Shown here: piece by piece, positions 46,600 to 58,807 of the stretch
How the letters are laid out: each line of letters begins with the position of its first letter
How positions within the stretch are numbered: position 1 is the stretch's first letter
From: Siphonodentalium dalli
Lineage: Eukaryota > Mollusca > Scaphopoda > Gadilida > Siphonodentaliidae
Reading direction: 5' to 3'
DNA: 64,000 nt
Assembly: GCA_032622095.1 (NCBI GenBank)
Contig: CP136065.1
Location: 39,125,503-39,189,502 of the forward strand
Notes under the pieces: generated by a model
The model's database searches: none
The model's input: only the letters and a program-made list of their open reading frames with translations
Told to the model about the DNA's origin: nothing
Position numbers and translations under genes: made by a program

Positions 46600-49500
46600 C
46601 TGCAAACAGCAATTATTATGTTCAATTAGACATTCAAAGAAAGAACATACATCGGTGCTATGGCCCCAAGTTTATGAAACTACTGCGATTCCATAACAAT
46701 ACCGCATGAGGTATTTCACTGGTCTGTTCGTGCAGAAAATTGTGCTATCTTTGCGCATTTGCACTCATATGGTAAACTGACGACATGAACACACATAATC
46801 AGTTGTGTGTATATATTGCATACCAACGTTTCATATTGATATACCGGTAGTGGCACATGCGTACATATGCTTGCGATATACACGACGGCAAGAGTCTGCT
46901 AATTTGGTCATTTCTATTCTTAACAATGTGTTCCAGACTCGTGATGTTTCAATATTTTGGGAGGTGTGTCCATACGGTTGTGACGTTGATGAACACGTCC
47001 TGGCATATGGACTGAAAGATCCTTTATTGATGCAGTAGTGCTGTGGAAAATGATTGACGTATTTACTCAGTACAACCAAAATAAAACTACAACTTTAGGA
47101 TCGTGGCAGTCTAGTAATGAAAGTGTCAATGACACTGTAGCTCAACTTGGAAATGGAATAATTTAATATATTACAGTCAATGGAGCGATTAGGAATGTGG
47201 AAAGTTGAATGTCTAATACTAGTTTATAGACATGAAGAGAAAAGTAAAATCCAAGATGGCTGCTGGCGGCAATGTTTTCGGCCGAATGACCCCAAAATGA
47301 GTCGTTCCCATCTACATTTCATCGTTAACATCAATGACAAATTTTATGACGATCAGACTAAAGGTACGACCTGTAGCCCATGCTAAAGAATTTAGTCATA
47401 CAAAGAGTAAAATCCAAGATGGCTGCTGGCGACCATGTTTTTTGGCCGATTGACCCCAAAATTACTCGTTCCAATCTACATGTCATTGTTAACATCCATG
47501 ACAAATTTTATGATGATCAGACTAAAGGTACGACCTGCAGCCCGTGATAAAGAATTTAGTCATACCAAGAGTAAAATCCAAGATGGCTGCTGGCGGCCAT
47601 GTTTTTTGCCCGAATAACCTCAAAATGACTCGTTCCCATCTACATGTCATTGTTTACATCCATGACAAATTTTATGACGATCTGACTAAAGGTACGACCT
47701 GTAGCCCGTGCTAAAGGATTTAGTCATGCAAAGAGTAAAATCGAAGATGGCTGCTGGCGGCCATGTTTTTTGGCCGAATGACCTCAAAATTACTCGTTCC
47801 CATCTACTTGTCAATATCATCATCCATGACAAATTTCATGACGATCAGATGAACAGTACGGCCTGTAGCCCGTGCTAATGGATTGAATTTTGAAATCTAA
47901 GATGGCCACTGGCGGCCATGTTTTTTTTTCGTATGACCCCAAAATGAATCATTCCGGTACAAATGTTGATGTCAACAGCTATGACAAATTTCATAATGAT
48001 CCGGTCAAAGGTACGACCTGTAGCCTCTATTGTTGACGCCGCCCGTACACACGCACACACGCACACGCGGACGACGGACGACAAAGCCATGGCAATAGCT
48101 CAAACTTTACAAAGTAAAGTTGAGCTAATAACTAGACCAAGGTTTCCTTACAGTCAACTCTCAACGTAAGTTGAAAGTAATGAAAGTTAGGTCTAGTTTT
48201 AATAAGACTGGCATCGTGGTATAGCAGTAATTGGTAGCAGTGTTCTCAGCTCTACTTGGTATGATTGTGATTTGATATTGACGGTTTGTGGTGTCAGTTA
48301 TATTTAAGCAGGCACCGGTAGCAAGCAATTGCATTAAAAGCTATCATTACGTCATTGCACTTTTCAGATAAACTGACGACACGAGCACACACATGCGGTT
48401 TTGTATAACACATTTCATACCAAGCGAGTGATATTGATATGGTGGCAAGTGCTTTCATATGCTTGCGACATACAATATGGAAATAGTCAGTCTACTCATT
48501 AGTGGCAGGAATTTCAATGGTGGCTATTACTTAATTTCACAACGCTTTCCATAGTTGGGTATGTCGATATTCCAGAAGGGACGCCCATATGGTTGCGACA
48601 TTGATCAACTCATACTAGAATATAGACTGAAAATCCTTTATTGGTGTACCAGCGCAGTGTGAAAATGTGTGATGTGAGAGCACATTAAAATATATAATAC
48701 GGCCTTAGACTTGTGACATAACCAGTAATTGTGTACAGTGTTCTCAACGCTATCTGCTATTAGAGTTTTGATGCTGATAGTGCATGGTGTCTATAAAATT
48801 TAACAATTTCATGACTTGAGATTCCGGAAATATTACGAAAAACCCTGTGCCAACGCATTCTCTTACATGCACGAGGCTTCCCATATAAGAGAAAGCACTG
48901 GAACATGGTCTTTAATACCACAACAATGCAGTTCCCAGCATTAAAAGGATAAACAAATATTGCAGGAAAAATACAAACAGTCACTAAAATACTTAAAATT
49001 TCCAGGTTGTCTGATTAAATCTATGAGTTTAAATCGTTATATGTATTTGGCACTTTCATGGAAGAAACCGCGTTGAGCAATTAACATCCATAATGTAGGG
49101 ATGTAGAGACACTTGTGGGGAAGGGTCAGTTAGAATATGCCGTTCCAATGTGTGATTAACAGCCGCATATGTGTGTTAGTTCCCCCTGGTATATGACATA
49201 CTTGCATACGTCGCGTAAGGATAACAGTTTATATTTGACTGATCGTGCGATCATTACGCCACTGCACTCGTCCGATATGCGACAACAGTAACTCGCGCGT
49301 GCGATTTTGTGTATATATTCCGTACCAAGCGTGCGATATTTATGTCGTGTCAAGTGCGTCCATATGCGTGCGACATACAGTATATGACAATAGTTTGACA
49401 ATCCGTTAGTGGTATACTATGTTCAATTGTGGTTAATTCTTAATTTCACATTGCATGCGTTCTAGAGTTGGGATACGTCGATATTCCGAAGGGGCGCTCA

Positions 49501-50660
49501 CATGGTTGCGACATCGATTAATGGATCCTGGAATATGGAGTGAACATTGCTTTATTGACGTAGTAGCGAAGTGTACAAAAAATAAAGCCTTAAAATGTTT
49601 ACACAACCAGTAATTGGGTACAGTATTCTCGACTACGTGTATGACTGAATGTTGGTGCTGATGGGGTTTGGTGTCCGTATTATTTTGAAGCAGATATGAC
49701 AATTATCGCAAGAAAATACAAATGAAGTTACTAAAATGCAGGTTTTATGGTTAAATCTATGCGTTTTTTTCTACCTGAAATTGTCCACTTTCACTCACGA
49801 AACAGTGTTAGGCAACATCTAACTTGAAGGAATATAGGGACATCGGTGGGGAAGAGTCAGTTAGAATATATCGATCGAGCGTGTGGTAAACAGACCCAGT
49901 TGCATGTTTGTTACTGGCCGATAGTGTATGATAATCATGCACGCATTCGTCTTTTAATGAGAACAATAATGTTTTTTGGCAGATTGTGCTATCCTACGCC
50001 ATTGAACTCGTCCGATATACTGACAACAGTAACACACACGCGTAGTTTTGTGTATATATTCCATACCAAGCATGCGACATTGATATCGTGTCATAAGTGC
50101 ATCCACATGCTTGCGACATACACTATAGTTATGGCAATAGTCTGTCCAATCGGTAGTGGGACATTGTATTTAATCGTGGATACTTCTTAATTTCACATTG
50201 CGTTCCGCAGTTGATCAACAGGTTGACTGAAAATTGCTTTATTGACGTAGTAGCAGTGTACAAATTATTGATGTAGGAACGCTTTACACACAAACAAATA
50301 ACGATTATATAACGGTGTGACATAACCTGTATTTGGGTACACTATTCTGGACTCTGGTATGACTGAACTTTGGGAATTATATGCATGCCTGCATCGCGTA
50401 AGTATGACACTTATAGGGTTGCAATCGTTCGATATATACTGATACCAGTAACATACGCGTGCGGTTTTGTGTATGTATCCCACATATTGATATAGTGTCA
50501 AATGCATGCGTTCATATGCTTGCGACATATACTGTGACATGGGTCTGTCAATCCGTTAATGTCACTATGTTCAATCGTGCCGGTTAGTTCTTAATGTCAC
50601 ACCTGTGTTCTTCAGTTGGGATATGGGACGAGCACCCATATGCTTGCGACATGACTGTAA
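46600..50660 (+). repeat. Old long-period tandem repeat, about five units
   Basis: A block containing a t-c-atatgcttgcgacata-type core and an upstream ttttgtgtatatattcc-ta-ccaa recurs near 46752-46900, 48345-48480, 49250-49400, 49992-50160 and 50416-50555. A second block (aaccagtaattgggtaca then attctc) recurs near 48225, 48722, 49607 and 50326. Spacing is irregular (about 420-900 bases), and one unit is interrupted by the 163-bp array. Small open frames here are not conserved between units. Confidence 0.75.
47243..48170 (+). repeat. 163-bp tandem array with GATGGC/GGCGGCCATG blocks
   Basis: Five units have their gatgg at 47255, 47418, 47582, 47746 and 47901. Each carries aagatggctgctggcggcc or a variant, then atgttttttggcc, atgacaaattttatgacgat and ggtacgacctgtagcc. 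The array ends in an acacacgcacacac stretch and a ggacgacggacgac run. The last part, aactagaccaaggtttcctt, is shared with 34793. The array has no coding logic: reading frames differ between units. Confidence 0.9.
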
Positions 50661-51706
50661 CAGGACTTGTTTCTTCGGATTGTGAACTGTACTATACTGT
50701 ATGACGCCACCGTGTGCTCTCACAATTCCCTCCAACTTATGCAAATAAGCATTTCTATCTCAGATTTGAATAGACGTTGGCTATTTTCGGACCACATGAC
50801 TTACATGTAGCTGTGTAGCAACACACCATGAGCTATACAGCACACCCTGTAATCACGCCACATGTAGTGCAGAATTTCAACACACAACTTGGAGCATTTT
50901 GTAATGTAATTTTATTATATTTCCACGCTGTCAAGCAGACCAGATCTTCGGTGTTACCAGTAAACGCATCGAGTAAAAATGTTGTGAAAATGTGAACAGT
51001 GTCGCACAAAAGAACACCTCTTCGAAAGTTCTATTTGAGCACAGGAAGAAATGTCATTATTTCCCTTTATCTTTGTCACATCAATTTCGTCGACTAATTT
51101 CGATACCCAGCGGTGTAATTCAAAAGCGGTATTTATTATAAATGTATTTCGTATCGCAAACTGCCAGATTTAATCTACGTGGGCTTTATTACGTTTACGT
51201 ATGGTCATATTATCGATAATCAATAAGTTACACCATTAGTGTTTCAATATACAACAGTGACAGTGTTTATTGATTTCGGGAATGATATGAAAAGTGTGTT
51301 TAATTGTGACCAGTTACCTGTTTTCGACTCATGCGTTTCAAGCATGTCTGGTTCGTTTTTTATTCATAGGCGAAAAGGTTGCTGGCCCATAATGTATATT
51401 TAGATGTTGATTTCTTAGCAACACTCAGACCATTATTTTGACACCAAAAATTCCACGATGGGCCGATGGGTTCATTTTTTCTGTGACATTTTGTGACTAT
51501 TGCTGTTTTATATGAAACTTGAAAGGTCAGTCAATCATGATTCATATGTTAATTTTTTAGCAATGATACAGTTAAAATTAAGAATGTCTTTCTTGTGTGT
51601 AAACAATTTTTATTAATTTCATTTAGAATGGAGCGAATACCAAGTTTTATACCGAATGATGAAATTAAGCCGGCGCCGTCATCAATGTCTACATGTAGAT
51701 CCATGT
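50661..51706. other. Intergenic, nothing recognised
   Basis: No supported gene or repeat. The plus-strand frame at 51656-51901 continues into the foldback element and is probably chance. Confidence 0.5.
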
Positions 51707-52367
51707 AGATCAAAACGCTCAAGGGAATTTTCAACACCGACCCGACAAATACCTCTACTAGTACAGGATTCAAAGTGCCACAATTTTTATGGTTTGTTTT
51801 ATAAGCTACCGGTATATATGATCTATTTTGTCACATGTAAAGAAAATATAAAAAAAATGTTCATAGTATTAGTACTAGATCATGCCATGAACCTCTACTA
51901 ATGCTAGCGGGCGTTAGCATTAGTAGAGGTTCATGGCATGATCTATATTAGTACATGCACTGGCCGGGGGGGGGGGTGGTTCTACTCAAATTTGTTGTTT
52001 TTTAATGCCAGCTTTATATCAGTTTCTACAGCACATTGGTGAGTGCACCTCAGTTTACACTGAGGGGATTGTCAGTTCGAATCTGACTGGAGACCGCTGG
52101 TGTTCTAAAATATGAACTTTAGATTGCATTATTATTATGAGAAATTATTATAATATTATATATATATTATATTATAATATTAATATATTAATGCAATTGT
52201 ACTTGCCAGATGCCAGTACATGTCCTATGAATTTAAATTTTTTTTACTTTACATGAGATAAAATAGATCATATATTAATCTAACCATAAAATTGTGGTGC
52301 TTTGAAACCTGTACTGTAGAGGTGTTTGTCGGGTCGGTGTTGAAAATTCCCTTGACCGTTTTGATCT
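51707..52367. mobile_element. Foldback element with a nested near-perfect palindrome
   Basis: The outer arms, 51707-51843 and 52248-52367, are inverted copies (agatcaaaacg-tcaagggaa, then caccgacccgacaaa). Inside, 51877-51908 and 51913-51944 form a second palindrome with a 32-bp arm, one mismatch and a four-base gggc loop (atgaacctctactaatgcta). A G run and an AT-rich palindrome (about 52138-52192) fill the rest. No coding capacity. Confidence 0.85.
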
Positions 52368-52369
52368 AG

Positions 52370-52850
52370 ATCGATAACCATGGAAATTGTATATATCTGT
52401 GCAGGAGACGTCCCTTTAATCAAATATACTAGAGCTCCAAGGTGGAGACACATTCATGGGATGCTGATAGTGATATGCATTTGGAAGTATGTTTTTTCTT
52501 CAATTTTCAAGTCTATATACATGTAGGCCCACCATATGAGGGAAGAAGTAACCACGAATTCCCTTTTTGTGACCATGGACATGCTATATACCTGTGCAGG
52601 AGATGTCCAATTAGTAGGCCTTTACTGAATTTATTTTACAGCTCCGGTTTGAGACACACATTCAAGGGAGAGGGATGCTGATGATATGAAAATAGGGGTT
52701 TTTACCCAATTTTAAGTCAACAAGTACACCATAGGAGGGAAGTAAGGCCACAAGGACCCCTAATTCCCTTTTTATGACCATGGAAATTGTATATACCTGT
52801 TCACGAGATGTTCCTTTAATCAATTATACTAGAACTTAATGTATTTAAAT
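52370..52850 (+). repeat. ~200-bp triplication
   Basis: accatgga-att(or catg)-tatata-ctgtgcaggagatgt occurs at 52377, 52571 and 52777, each followed by related sequence (tttaatca-atatactagagct or a variant). An open frame at 52442-52681 spans parts of two units and is not conserved. Confidence 0.8.
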
Positions 52851-54722
52851 CAACATTTTTTATTGAATTAATATTGACCAGAGCAGCTCATGTACCAAGC
52901 CAGAAAATAAGCAGCCTGACATTTGAAAATTGAGATTCCCAGTGGTTGAATTTTATCACGCATTATCCCAGTACAATTGATTTGATATTACATGTATATT
53001 ATAATATAAAATTTGCAGGAAGGTATGCCGTGTTTTACATCTGGCATTTTCGGGGAACCACCATCCCAAACCTGCAAAAAAATCATTTTTTTACTCAAAT
53101 GTTTGGTCACCCACCCCCAAAATTTCACTAATTTTTGTCTAAAACCACATAAAACCCTACTGATATCACTCATATGACTAGAAAGTTATCTGCTCTAGTT
53201 CAAGTGACAGTTTACCATGTTTCAGAAGCTGATTTAATTGAAAAAAAGTTTAATTAAGATTTTTTTTAAACTGGCTGATAGGCAGTACCACATACCGGTA
53301 CATGTACACACACACATGCAATCATGTATTGGAGTTTCCAGGTGAGTGTGTCATGAGAGTATTCTAGGTCTACCTGGGTGGTCAAATTGGACACTGCTAA
53401 TGGAAATTCTAATGAATCGATGGAAGTGGACAAATACAGTACTAACCCACCAAAATCTGAAAGGTGCACAAAAAACACTGGTATAACTTACTCTATAAGG
53501 TATAACTTATAAAATGGAACACTTCAAACAAAAAGAACTGCTATTATTGTTTTTCACTGAAAGGTTTATGCATCCAATTTACAAATTATAAATTTCCCAG
53601 CATATCTCCTGCATATCCATTGAGATATCAGTTTCCCCTGCAAGCTATTACATGATCCAAACATGTGTATTGGCTATTTTGGCTGAAATACATTTTAAGC
53701 TGACAACAACTCAGGACAGTGACCTCAATCTTCACTTTCGGGTCATTGTTGACAATTTTGTAGACATGACATATCCATGATAATGATGAAATATTATTTG
53801 TTAAGCTCCAATTCTACTAGAGTTGACATATTTTGAAAATAAATACATAAAGAGGACATTTAGCAGGCTTCAATTGGAAATATTATTCTATAAATTGCTG
53901 ATAACTGCAAACCTACGTCATTATGCATTATACACACAATTCCATAATTTCTAACTATTTCATGATTAGTCGGTCAACCAGCCCATTATCTAGCATTATT
54001 CCATACCACTTTTATTGGTCTAGTGGATCAACTTCAATTATACTAAATGCTTTTGGCAGTCACTATGCTGGACTTGAATACTTTACTTGTTGTGAGAGTA
54101 CTAGTAACAGATAATCTGAATTGATACACATGCAAATAATTCACTGATTAGTTGGATGCACTGATGACAGTCATTTTCAAGCCATTGATAGTCACGTTAA
54201 TATTTGAGACATTTGCTCGCTCTTGTTCTATGCACACAATGATCTAGGCTTAAATATCTTAGTTACATCACGACAAGTTTATTTATTTAAATTTTACATT
54301 TCTCGAAGCTTCTTTCCAAAGGGTGTCGGGAAGGAAGTTTTCACCTCATGTCTCATATGCAACATGCCATAAATGTAGCTTAATGTCATCTCCACTAAGG
54401 CCCGTGTAACGTGTTTTTACAGTTATAAAATTTTCCCGTTTGACATAAAACACCTCACGCAAACAAAATATATCTGCCTCATATAGATGATTTTGGTACT
54501 AAAATGACCACAATAATATAGCCGAAACATCGAAATAAAAAAATCAGATATGAGGCAGCAAACTTCTTCAATGTTGATGTAACCGTGCAAGAGGGTGGGT
54601 GGTGTGATTACTAGTACCTCACGAAACTTATTTGGAACAAATAAAACTATCGCCATCAACTTATATTGACATATCTGTGTGAAGGAGATACCTGTTAGTA
54701 TCAGTAATGTAAATACAGTATC
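52851..54722. other. Intergenic or intronic, nothing firm
   Basis: No supported gene. A donor-like CCAG|GTGAGTGTG occurs at 53341 without a convincing exon before it. ccacccccaaaatttc (about 53111) recalls the C-rich stretches at 28150 and 20400. Confidence 0.45.
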
Positions 54723-54812
54723 TCATCCCTTTTATCTCTCTCTATCTCTCTCTCTTTCTCTCTCTCTCTCGTCCTCTCTATCTCTTTCTCGTTCACAATC
54801 TCTCTCCCTGCT
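54723..54812. repeat. TC-rich microsatellite
   Basis: About 90 bases of imperfect tctctctatctctctctctt-type sequence. Confidence 0.9.
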
Positions 54813-54849
54813 TCTAACGACATCATCATTACTATAATTATGATATTTT

Positions 54850-55070
54850 CATTCCTTCCTGTCCGACCCCCTCTCTACCCTTAATGAAGAGCGGGCGCGA
54901 AACAAAAGGGGAGCAAACTTAATAAAAGCCCTTGGGCTTGTTGTTTAATCCCCTTTCCAATCAATCGAATTTATATTATTCTATACTCCTGTAAAATGTC
55001 TGTTAAATGTTTATATATGTTATTATTTTGATTGGAATAAAATATGTTTATACTAATGTAAATAAACCCC
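54850..55070 (+). mobile_element. Possible 3' end of a LINE
   Basis: aagcccttgggcttgttgtt forms a small stem (agccc...gggct), followed by AT-rich sequence with ggaataaaatatgttta near the end. This layout is common at the 3' ends of CR1/L2-like LINEs, and the LINE relic at 38366 also has gcccattgggt near its tail. No ORF2 remnant is seen upstream, so this rests on form alone. Confidence 0.3.
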
Positions 55071-55559
55071 TTAAATGAATGTAGTACAGACTGACCAACT
55101 TGTCAGAGCATGGGACGGTATAGCAAAGTTTGGCAATTTATGGTAAAAGGTCCACCCAGGCAAATCACATTGACCCCTTGTGTTAATTTTGGTATCAGCA
55201 TGAGCGTTAATATATCCCCGACGAATTTAGTTAATAAAATGCGACATGGGACAGCAAACTTCGACACAAAATTGATGTAACCGGTTACCGGGGGTGTTTG
55301 TTGACATCAGAGTTTCCAAATATCCAAGCTACAAAAACATGATTACGCACTATTTAACTTATTGCCGTTGATCGGGGCTAGTCGATTCCTGTGAAAAACA
55401 CTCTATTCAATTTGATTGAGTAGTTGTCAAAGTTATATACTTGCGTCTTGTATTATTAAATTAAGAAAAACGTACCGATGTTGAAATTTGCTTTTCTATT
55501 TTAAAACAATATCTCACAAACCGGAAACACAATTCAAAATTCCACTTTCTGTTTAGCCT
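55071..55559. other. Spacer, nothing recognised
   Basis: No gene or clear repeat. gacagcaaacttcgacac...gatgtaaccg near 55250 weakly resembles 54555-54585. Confidence 0.4.
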
Positions 55560-55720
55560 ATACCTGTCCCTACGGGCGAGAAGCAGAGTTGGGACAGGGT
55601 ACCAGTCTAACGTCATACAAAGCGACGTCATATTGGCACGCGCATTTTCCCGCGAAAGTTATTGACGTTTTGACAGCGACGCGACATAGCACACAAAGCA
55701 GGCATAATGTTGGCATGGTT
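55560..55720 (+). promoter_or_regulatory. CpG-rich candidate promoter with E2F-, CRE- and CCAAT-like sites
   Basis: A local CpG cluster stands out from CpG-poor surroundings. It contains TTTTCCCGCGAAA (55645-55657, E2F-like), two ACGTCAT half-CRE sites (about 55610 and 55625), ATTGG (reverse CCAAT, 55632) and further TGACG. It lies about 700 bases upstream of the 84-nt exon on the plus strand. Direction and a start exon are not established. Confidence 0.4.
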
Positions 55721-56397
55721 CGCATTTTAGGTTTGGTTGGGTTGACGTTTCATAGTGCATGGCTCCGAGTCCAAGGGTTGTGGAGGCGAGTACAACTAAT
55801 ATTTCATCCAAATTGAGAATGGGCATATACGTGCCAGTCAAAACATGGCTCCGAGGAGCCACGATCGAAAGGCTGGAAGATAGGCCTACATGTATATATG
55901 AGTACAATATGATAATTATGAGGTAGGCCTACAGACCCAATCCCCCTATCACAAGCAACCAACTTCGTGTACGTAATTGGTTATAAGAAATATTTATAGT
56001 TAATTAAATCTTGACGTTCATATAAGTAAACACATATTAGTCTGAGTAGTGCAGGTCGTGACTGCACGGTCGTCCTTTTTTACATGGATTTCAAAGCCAT
56101 AAGTTCTTGTTTATACTGAATTGTATCATCCTATCGTGTTGGATTTAGTTTGCGTCGGCATTTTGTCCCAGTTGTTTACCTCAAAATTTGGCTAAAAATG
56201 TGCTCCTCATTGACTTACCGGTCTATAAGTCACAGGTGGATTTTAATAGGGGAAATTGGGTTAGAAAGATGTGACTTATCCACCGAAATTTACGGTATAT
56301 TGATGCGATGTTTGACATATATATGAGCTACAAATATTTGTCACATGTGATGAGAAAATAAATTTATCCATTTGCTTTTGGTAAACTTTTGTTTCAG
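55721..56397. other. Presumed 5' or intronic stretch
   Basis: A 33-codon frame opens at the ATG at 55715 (MVRILGLVGLTFHS). No good donor follows within it. ggtcgtcctttttt near 56070 matches the end of the hairpin repeat at 41241. Confidence 0.4.
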
Positions 56398-56481
56398 GAT
56401 GATTTTCGTAGTGTATCAAGTTTAAGTGAAGTCAGTGATGTCAGTGACATGGGTGAAGCAATTGATGTACAAATAATCGCA
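56398..56481 (+). CDS. Internal coding exon of an unknown protein
   Basis: The exon is bounded by TTTTGTTTCAG (acceptor, to 56397) and GTGAGTAT (donor, from 56482). Its 84 bases are open only in phase 0, giving DDFRSVSSLSEVSDVSD then MGEAIDVQIIA. The other two frames hit stops. The peptide is Ser/Asp/Glu-rich and probably disordered, with several possible acidophilic-kinase sites (SEVSD, SDVSD). It joins in phase to the terminal exon at 61840 and, alternatively, to a very short one at 56999. I do not recognise the family. Upstream exons must exist but were not found. Confidence 0.6.
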
Positions 56482-56998
56482 GTGAGTATACATTGCTTGC
56501 CTTGTATCAATTGAAACTGAATTGTGTGTGACATACTGATGCATATGATTCCTCTAATAGGGAATGGAAAATCTAAAAGACTAAAAGAGTTAAATTCAGG
56601 TTTGTGCTGTTTTTACTTCAACTTGAGAAAGTCAAGTTTGAGCTGTTCCCATGGTTTGTGCTCATTAGTGATTACCGGTGGTTTATGGTGCACATTATTA
56701 ACGTAAAAATTACACCAGCCGAGTTGTTTAACCAACACCCAGCCAATAGGCCATATTATGGAATACTTCCACTGTTATTGATAATAGGCACGATTAATCG
56801 ATTATAATTGATTATTGACGACCGATTTTTGATTATCGTAGACTGCTGCTTGCTAAGACCAACAAATATGTCTTAATAATTGACTCATTGAGGCCTATCA
56901 AGATCTACAAAATAAAAGATAAAAGAAACAAATGTCATATGAAAGCCGCTTTTTTCAGGACTACAATAGGGTAATACAGATTTATTATTTAATTTCAG

Positions 56999-57013
56999 GC
57001 AGCAATTGACTGA
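56999..57013 (+). CDS. Possible alternative short terminal exon
   Basis: The acceptor TTATTTAATTTCAG (to 56998) would add GCAGCAATTGAC and a TGA, giving the ending ...QIIA-AAID. This could be an alternative terminal exon, or the acceptor may be unused, since the exon at 61840 has a better-looking end with a poly(A) signal. Confidence 0.2.
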   Translation, partial: AAID

Positions 57014-57156
57014 GGATGCTATCTGAGGTGCCAAACCGAAAACACAAGCTGTGAGTAGCTGCATTGACTATCTACTAGTACTGTGTAAGCCCAGGGCGAG
57101 GGTGATTGTTTTGACACAAAATCTTGGGACTAGTGGGCTTACATTAGAGGACCCCC

Positions 57157-57706
57157 TGGGGGGTCCGTGAAGTTAGCACAACATTCAACATTCGTTCAAC
57201 ATTCGCGTGAAGTTGGCACAACATTCAACATTCAACATTCGTTCAACATTCAAATTTTCTTGTACATAAGTTTTTTTTAACGTGAATGGATTAAGTGGGT
57301 CGTATATATAGCACTCCTATCAAAATTAGAGTATTCGATACTTCGATGCTCATTTTTGAGCAATTTTAACATTCGATTTTTCTTGTACATAAATTGTTTT
57401 AATGTGAATGGATTTAGTGGGTCGTATATATAGCACTCCTATCAAAATGAGTATTGGATATTTCGATGCACATTTTTGAGCAATTTCAATTCATCATATA
57501 CGCATGATCGGATCGGGCCCATATATGCAGGCATTGTACCCTGATGGTACTTTAATTCTCCATAGGGCCCACGCCTATCATGTGTGGTTTTCGCTGGCGA
57601 ATGTTGAATTAATGTTGAATGTTGTGCCAACTTCACGCGAATGTTGAACGAATGTTGAATGTTGAATGTTGTGCTAACTTCACGGACCCCCCCCCCCCCC
57701 CCCCCT
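57157..57706. mobile_element. ~550-bp element with inverted arms built on ttcaacattcg
   Basis: The left arm (57157-57250) starts ggggggtccgtgaagttagc and repeats acaacattcaacattcgttc. The right arm (57597-57690) is its reverse complement, ending in a C run to 57705. The interior holds two ~118-bp direct repeats (gtgggtcgtatatatagcac at 57295 and 57416). It lies inside the intron between the exons at 56398 and 61840 and carries no gene. Confidence 0.85.
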
Positions 57707-58807
57707 GGGCACCTTCGCAAAGATACATTCATTTATCAAAACTGCATGGTCGGGTTTGATTCTGTTTAAACATGGTTTTGTAGCTTGGTAAGTTGACTAT
57801 ACATGTGCTACATATAGACACAATAAATAGGCCCATCGACCTCCAGATAAGAAGGCACACACATGTTCCACACATAGCACATTGCGATCATATGTGTATG
57901 GATGTGTCGGGTTAACATAGAATCGTTACAATATTATCTGATGACTCTTTAAAAAGCCATAATTGTATAGTTTGTAGCTATACGATATATGCGTATTCGA
58001 TAAGATGATTCATTGTCATTTCATTGTCGCGTAACAGTCTACTCGAGTGGTAACGAGTCATAAAGTCTGTAAAATAAACATGATTATAAAAAATCATCCT
58101 ATCGTCCTGCATGTGTGGTCTATATCGATTTACAAACTCCAAGCATGTTAATACTAAACGAATATCCGGTTAGCTGCATGCATACGAACGATAGTATTCA
58201 CTGTGTGTGATCAAGGCATCGCAAATCTGAATGCTTGATGGATGTTCAATTAATTTCAATTGAATTACATTCATAATAGATATGCACACAATATTTCGCC
58301 TATGTTATGGATTCATATTTCAGACGACATTCACAGTCCAATTGATCAGCCTCAGATACACATAAAAACACTTTAAAACTCATCAGAACTCCTTAAGTGA
58401 TACAAATTTTACTGCACAGAAGCTCAGCGTTTGGTGACATCTTCATCTGCGATGTTAACATCTTTCTGGACCGACAGTGGTCCCTTCATATTGCGCGGAT
58501 TTTGAGAACGAAACTGATTTTTTAAATTCTGTTCTAATCCTATGCTTCATTGACAGATACAACTATATACCGGCATTTGTTTTGGAAGCGTGGAAGTCCA
58601 GGAACTATACTAGTGGGTGGATGTTCTCGAAAATTTGAGTGAGCAAAAACACTATTGAAAAAAGTTTCGCCAAAAGATATATTAAATGGTTTGATCTGGG
58701 AAAACTGATTTGGAAAACTGGTGGATAAAGACTCCTGCTTTGTGTGGACAGACAATGTTCATTGTCTGTTTTATGATCAGAAACAAACATATCCCCATAT
58801 CATATAT
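57707..58807. other. Intronic sequence, nothing recognised
   Basis: No supported exon. An acceptor-like CATATTTCAG at about 58314-58323 is followed by a short frame that stops after 13 codons. Confidence 0.45.

Noticed and set aside
52040-52095. tRNA-like stretch with agttcgaatctga (box B-like)
   Set aside because: Box A and the acceptor stem do not fit, and it lies inside the foldback element.
52442-52681. 79-codon open frame
   Set aside because: It spans parts of two units of the 200-bp triplication and is not open in the third unit.
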